Assembly (NCBI RefSeq): GCF_020193655.1
Contig: NZ_JADYVE010000002.1
Coordinates: forward strand, 310,001 to 374,000
Reading direction: 5' to 3'
Source: Ensifer sp. IC3342
GTDB taxonomy: Bacteria > Pseudomonadota > Alphaproteobacteria > Rhizobiales > Rhizobiaceae
Length of the DNA: 64,000 nucleotides
The notes under the pieces are model-generated. The model was not told the DNA's origin. It saw only the letters and a list, made by a program, of their open reading frames with translations, and made no database searches. Positions 61,135 through 64,000 of this stretch are shown in pieces (position 1 is the stretch's first letter; every line of letters starts with the position of its first letter). Made by a program: the position numbers and the translations under genes.

Positions 61135-61835
61135 TCCTCCGCCTCCTCCACCATCACCTTGACCTCCACGCCCTTCGGCTTCTGGATCGTCACGAACACC
61201 GTCAGGGCCTGCGGCTGCGGCAGCCGCTGCGGCGCGGGACCGAGCCAGCGCAGCAAGTTGTCTTCCGTACCATTCCAACGATTGCCGTCGACCGGAGCCG
61301 AACAGCCTTCGACGGATGCGTGATCGGTATATTGCCAGAGCGACCATGCGGGCCATGTCCCTTTCGGCCATGAAGGCTGCGCCTCCTCGGTGTAATGGGC
61401 GATCCACAACGAGGTGTTGATCGCCAGGTAACTGTTTTTCGAATCGCCAAGCTGGTCCTTGATGAGATGGCCGCTGTAGATCGTGACCTTCAGATCTGGC
61501 CGCTTCTCGCGAATGTACCTGACTGCCTGGACGAGCTGGTCAAGCGTCGCCTCGGCCTCGTGGTCGATCACCACGCGCTCGCCGCGCACCGGATCCGCGA
61601 CCAGAAGGTAGTGGGCCATCTCGGCGGCGGAATTGCCGTGGAAGAAATGGTAGGAGGCGGTCGCCAGCCCAGCCGCCAAGGCGTTGTGCTTGCGTGGATG
61701 GTAGGTGGGATCGACGTAGGTTTCGCCCTCGCTCGCCTTCATGATGACGCCGACAATGCCGCCAGCCTTGAGCGCCTCCCAGTCCGGCTCGGGATTGTGG
61801 TGCGACAGGTCGATGACGAGGGTCTCGCAGGTCAT
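61131..61835 (-). CDS. GH25-type lysozyme (endolysin-like)
   Basis: 234 residues from ATG 61835. Glycosyl hydrolase family 25 features: LVIDLSHHNPEPDWEALKAG at the start (catalytic Asp), GVIMKASEGETYVDPTY, SYHFFHGNSAAEMAHYL, and VVIDHEAEATLDQLVQAVRY, which holds the acidic DxE pair, ending WSLWQYTDH. It would hydrolyse peptidoglycan at lysis. Its position inside the head-tail connector block, overlapping both neighbours, is unusual; with the small membrane protein two genes upstream it could form a lysis cassette. Confidence 0.85.
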   Translation of the reverse strand: MTCETLVIDLSHHNPEPDWEALKAGGIVGVIMKASEGETYVDPTYHPRKHNALAAGLATASYHFFHGNSAAEMAHYLLVADPVRGERVVIDHEAEATLDQLVQAVRYIREKRPDLKVTIYSGHLIKDQLGDSKNSYLAINTSLWIAHYTEEAQPSWPKGTWPAWSLWQYTDHASVEGCSAPVDGNRWNGTEDNLLRWLGPAPQRLPQPQALTVFVTIQKPKGVEVKVMVEEAEE

Positions 61836-62392
61836 GCGCGTGGCATCCAGTAACCGGAGATGAAGGAGTTGGCATAGGCCATGACGTCCACTGCGGTGAT
61901 CGCCGCCATTTCGCGGTTCTCGTAGAGGAACGATCCGACCCGGAAGCCGATGTCGAGGATGCCAGGCGGCAGGTCGTCGGCGACCGAATAGCCGAGGGCC
62001 AGCTTGACCGATCCCGACGATGGCCACGATGCACCGGAAACCGGCTGCAGCCATTGCCGCGCCATCTGGTCGCTGCCGACGATGCCGACGATCTCGTAGT
62101 CGCTGGAGATATCGTTTGCGTCGGCGTCGGTGACCACGAAGTCCTCGACCGGCTGCATCGGGATCTCGATCTTCTCCGTGCCGCCTGCGGGCCAGTCCGG
62201 CAGCCAGTCGTAGGCGACGGCGAAAACATGGAATTCGGTCAGCCGTTCGAAGACGTCGAAGGCCCGCGCCAGCGCCTGCTTCAGGTATTCATCGTCGCGG
62301 GAAAACTCGACCCGGCAATGCGTCTTGAACGCCGGGAGTAGGGTGGTCGGGATGGTGGTGCGGTCTACCTGAGTGACGCGCTGCAGCTTCAT
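61832..62392 (-). CDS. Head-tail connector, phiE125 gp8 family
   Basis: 186 residues. Family hallmarks: LLPAFKTHCRVEFSRDDEYL near the N-terminus, then ARAFDVFERLTEFHVFAVAY, the strands KIEIPMQPVEDFVVTDADAN, and the C-terminal GFRVGSFLYENREMAAITAV. It forms the connector ring under the portal. Overlaps both neighbours by 4 bases. Confidence 0.85.
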   Translation of the reverse strand: MKLQRVTQVDRTTIPTTLLPAFKTHCRVEFSRDDEYLKQALARAFDVFERLTEFHVFAVAYDWLPDWPAGGTEKIEIPMQPVEDFVVTDADANDISSDYEIVGIVGSDQMARQWLQPVSGASWPSSGSVKLALGYSVADDLPPGILDIGFRVGSFLYENREMAAITAVDVMAYANSFISGYWMPRA

Positions 62393-62610
62393 GGCTCTCT
62401 CCTCGGCACCGGCCCGGTGCTCGTATCGGCGAAGCAGGCGGTCATGAGCTTGTCGAACGCCTCATACTGGCGCTGCTGGTTGGCCTGCCCGCCGAAATAG
62501 ACGAGCGCGGCGAACATCGCGGCGAACAGGATCGCGGCCAAGCACGAGGGATTGTCCTTCATGCTCTCTGTCACTGTGGCGACTATGCCGCTGACCTTCT
62601 CGCCGTTCAT
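62389..62610 (-). CDS. Small one-span membrane protein, holin-like position
   Basis: 73 residues, start [20 protein letters not shown], one hydrophobic segment ([18 protein letters not shown], ~25-42), hydrophilic C-terminus with a single Cys. Similar small proteins with the MNG-KVSGI start occur in alphaproteobacterial siphophages. Candidate holin or spanin partner of the GH25 lysozyme, by position only. Confidence 0.65.
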   Translation of the reverse strand: MNGEKVSGIVATVTESMKDNPSCLAAILFAAMFAALVYFGGQANQQRQYEAFDKLMTACFADTSTGPVPRREP

Positions 62611-63566
62611 GCTCCAATCCCGTCAATGGTGGTCGGGATGACGATCTCGACCCACGCGCCGTTTTTCCGCCCGTAAAGCTTGCCGTCGTTCGGCGCGTCG
62701 CCGATCTTCGAGGCCATGCCAGCGTCGAACGTCGTCTTGGTGACGCTGATCACCCATGCGTTGCCCTGCCGCGCATAGGGATTCCCGTCGTTCGGTGCCT
62801 CACTGATCTTCGACGCCATGCCAGTGTCGAATGCAGCCTTGGTGATCGACTCGATCCATGCAGCGTTGCGCCGTGCGTAGCTCTTGTCGTCGAGCGGCGC
62901 TTCCTCGATGCCGCCTCCAGTGCCGCCTTCACCCGGTGGCCCCTGCGGACCTGTCAGGTTTTCGCCGGTATCGGTCCAGGCAGTGCCGTTCCATTGCCAC
63001 AGCTCGCCGGTCAGCCGGTCGAGCCATGTGTCGCCGACCTCGCTTCCCGGCGCGACAGGATCGCCTTCGCCGGAATACATCGAGACGCCGTCCATTCCCG
63101 GCTGGCCGGGAATGCCTTGCGGTCCTTGCACGCCCTGCGGTCCCTGATCGCCCTTTGGCCCCTGCGGGCCTTGCGCTCCTTGTGGGCCTTCCGGTCCCGG
63201 CGCACCATCGGCACCAGCCGCGCCTTCGGGCCCCTGCGGTCCCTCCGGTCCAGCTGGTCCTTCCGGCCCTTCCGGTCCCTGCGGCCCCGGAGGACCGGGC
63301 GGGCCGGGAATGCCTTCGCCGCTGCCGCTTCCGCCACCGCCGCCGCCCTTCGGTATCGGTTCCCAGCGTTCGTTGCGGCGACCGTAAAGCACATCGGGGT
63401 CGAGCTTGCTCACGTCCTCGACCAGCGGAACCGACCCGATGAAAAGTTTTTGCTGTTCCTCGTCGAACACAAGGCTTTCGCTGGCGACGAGCTGGCCATC
63501 TTCCAACAGCGCGACGTTGGCACCCTCGCTCTGCAATCGGCGGACATGGCGGGCCAGCATGTTCAT
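62607..63566 (-). CDS. Collagen-like phage structural protein
   Basis: 319 residues. A soluble N-terminal part (~1-75, with [20 protein letters not shown]) is followed by about 26 Gly-X-Y triplets (~83-160, rich in GPQGPEG), then a second fold with two near-repeats ([20 protein letters not shown] and [20 protein letters not shown]). Triple-helical collagen stretches in phage fibres give rigid trimeric shafts. Located ahead of the connector genes, so it may be a capsid fibre/decoration rather than a tail fibre. Confidence 0.8.
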   Translation of the reverse strand: MNMLARHVRRLQSEGANVALLEDGQLVASESLVFDEEQQKLFIGSVPLVEDVSKLDPDVLYGRRNERWEPIPKGGGGGGSGSGEGIPGPPGPPGPQGPEGPEGPAGPEGPQGPEGAAGADGAPGPEGPQGAQGPQGPKGDQGPQGVQGPQGIPGQPGMDGVSMYSGEGDPVAPGSEVGDTWLDRLTGELWQWNGTAWTDTGENLTGPQGPPGEGGTGGGIEEAPLDDKSYARRNAAWIESITKAAFDTGMASKISEAPNDGNPYARQGNAWVISVTKTTFDAGMASKIGDAPNDGKLYGRKNGAWVEIVIPTTIDGIGA

Positions 63567-64000
63567 CCGCGCTCTCCGTCATAGTGTTCGAATGCGGGGC
63601 GCAGATCGATCTCGACGGCGCGGCCATCGTCGAGCGTCAGCCGCAGCGAGTAGCCATCGCAGGTGCCTCCGGCGACGCCGACGCCGGGTTTGCCCTGCGG
63701 TCCCTGCGCGCCGCGCTCTCCCGGTTTGCCGCGGCTGCCAGCCTTGGCGGCGAGCATCCAGCCCTCACCAGGCAATGGTCCAGGCGCGTCGCGGCGGGCG
63801 ACCCATTCGGAACCGTCCTGCACGACGCGGTCGAGCTTGCGGTAGGAGGCCTGCGGGTCGTAAAGGCCGCGCGGCTCGCCCGGATAGGCGTCCGCGCCCT
63901 TCAACGCCACGCAAGCCCAATCGGCGTGCGGCGGTTTCTGCGCGGTGTCGATTCGCGCGGCGAAAGTCGAGCCATCGCAATGGACCAGTTCGCCCGCATG
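63563..64000 (-). CDS. Collagen-like / carbohydrate-binding phage protein, C-terminal part (runs off the window)
   Basis: The frame is open from the right edge to the stop at 63563 (145 codons seen). It starts with [20 protein letters not shown] and continues with [21 protein letters not shown] short collagen stretch (~ six triplets, [16 protein letters not shown]) is followed by [20 protein letters not shown]. The first part resembles the modules found in phage tail/capsid fibre proteins that read as repeated Y/G-rich carbohydrate-binding segments. The N-terminus lies outside; overlaps the next collagen-like gene by 4 bases. Confidence 0.75.
   Translation of the reverse strand, partial: HAGELVHCDGSTFAARIDTAQKPPHADWACVALKGADAYPGEPRGLYDPQASYRKLDRVVQDGSEWVARRDAPGPLPGEGWMLAAKAGSRGKPGERGAQGPQGKPGVGVAGGTCDGYSLRLTLDDGRAVEIDLRPAFEHYDGERG

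Larger units (their letters stand above)
43250..64000. mobile_element. Prophage, siphovirus with lambda-like tail module (right end outside the window)
   Basis: From the 3' end of the tRNA to the window edge, nearly all genes are leftward with ATGA-type overlaps and phage structural identities: head-tail connector, head completion, tail terminator, tail tube, G/T chaperone, tape measure, M-L-K-I-J. Host genes stop at the tRNA. No integrase lies near the tRNA, so it should be at the other end together with lysogeny, packaging and capsid genes. Two cargo zones (43.3-45.8 and 57.5-59.8 kb) carry non-structural genes. Confidence 0.92.

Noticed and set aside
63100..63330. DNA tandem repeat array
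   Set aside because: The repetitive GGTCCCTGCGG-like sequence is the coding of Gly-X-Y triplets in the collagen-like protein, not an intergenic repeat.

Overview
The window comes from an alphaproteobacterium of the Rhizobiaceae, most likely Sinorhizobium/Ensifer. This rests on high GC, on characteristic neighbourhoods (lgt-midA-pgeF-M24 peptidase; a MarR/response-regulator/kinase set divergent from ilvE; carA, yqeY-dnaG, recQ, kbl-tdh, rpoD), on BA14K-type secreted proteins, and on seven copies of one intergenic mosaic repeat. The species call is inference from gene content and order; no search was run.

Positions 1-43170 are chromosomal core with small accessory patches. 1-3.2 kb: a leftward operon (lgt, MidA-like methyltransferase, pgeF, start of an M24 peptidase). 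3.3-6.4 kb: ubiK-like, ybjN-like, proC, csaA-like and a Cys-dependent phosphatase. 6.5-9.3 kb: a leftward MarR / OmpR-type regulator / sensor kinase group, divergent from ilvE. 10.5-20.6 kb: small envelope proteins, an MBL hydrolase, a cold-shock protein, a DMT transporter, a soluble PQQ-type sugar dehydrogenase, and a Gram-negative sortase with its dedicated VIT/vWA substrate. 21-26 kb: aatA, a GST, and a two-gene oxidoreductase operon divergent from a LysR regulator. 26-37.6 kb: carA, yqeY, dnaG, recQ, kbl-tdh (threonine to glycine) and the housekeeping sigma factor rpoD. 37.9-43 kb: small conserved proteins, one frameshifted DUF2066 gene, a lytic-transglycosylase lipoprotein and a SIMPL-domain protein.

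At 43174-43249 lies a tRNA with a CAU anticodon (probably Ile2). From its 3' end to the window edge runs a prophage whose late genes are transcribed leftward, toward the tRNA. In transcription order it shows collagen-like structural proteins, a small membrane (holin-like) protein, a gp8/gp6-type head-tail connector, a GH25 lysozyme, head-completion and tail-terminator proteins, the tail tube, tail assembly chaperone G with T in a shifted frame behind an A9 slippery run, a gp10/Z-like protein, the tape measure, then M, L, K, I and J in lambda order, and a tail-fibre-like protein. Integrase, repressor, terminase, portal and capsid genes are not in the window.

Two cargo (moron) zones interrupt the phage plan. 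One (57.5-59.8 kb), between the tail tube and the head-completion genes, holds a decayed MoxR-like ATPase, a small secreted protein on the opposite strand and a putative PD-(D/E)XK endonuclease. The other (43.3-45.8 kb), next to the tRNA, holds unknown genes plus 5' and 3' fragments of a duplicated gene that bracket its intact copy.

The points most worth following up are the nuclease-bearing cargo zone, the sortase/VIT-vWA pair, the unusual (+1 or -2) tail-chaperone frameshift, a shared activator-type promoter motif in front of two small secreted proteins, and a three-arm leader in front of a GYD-domain gene.
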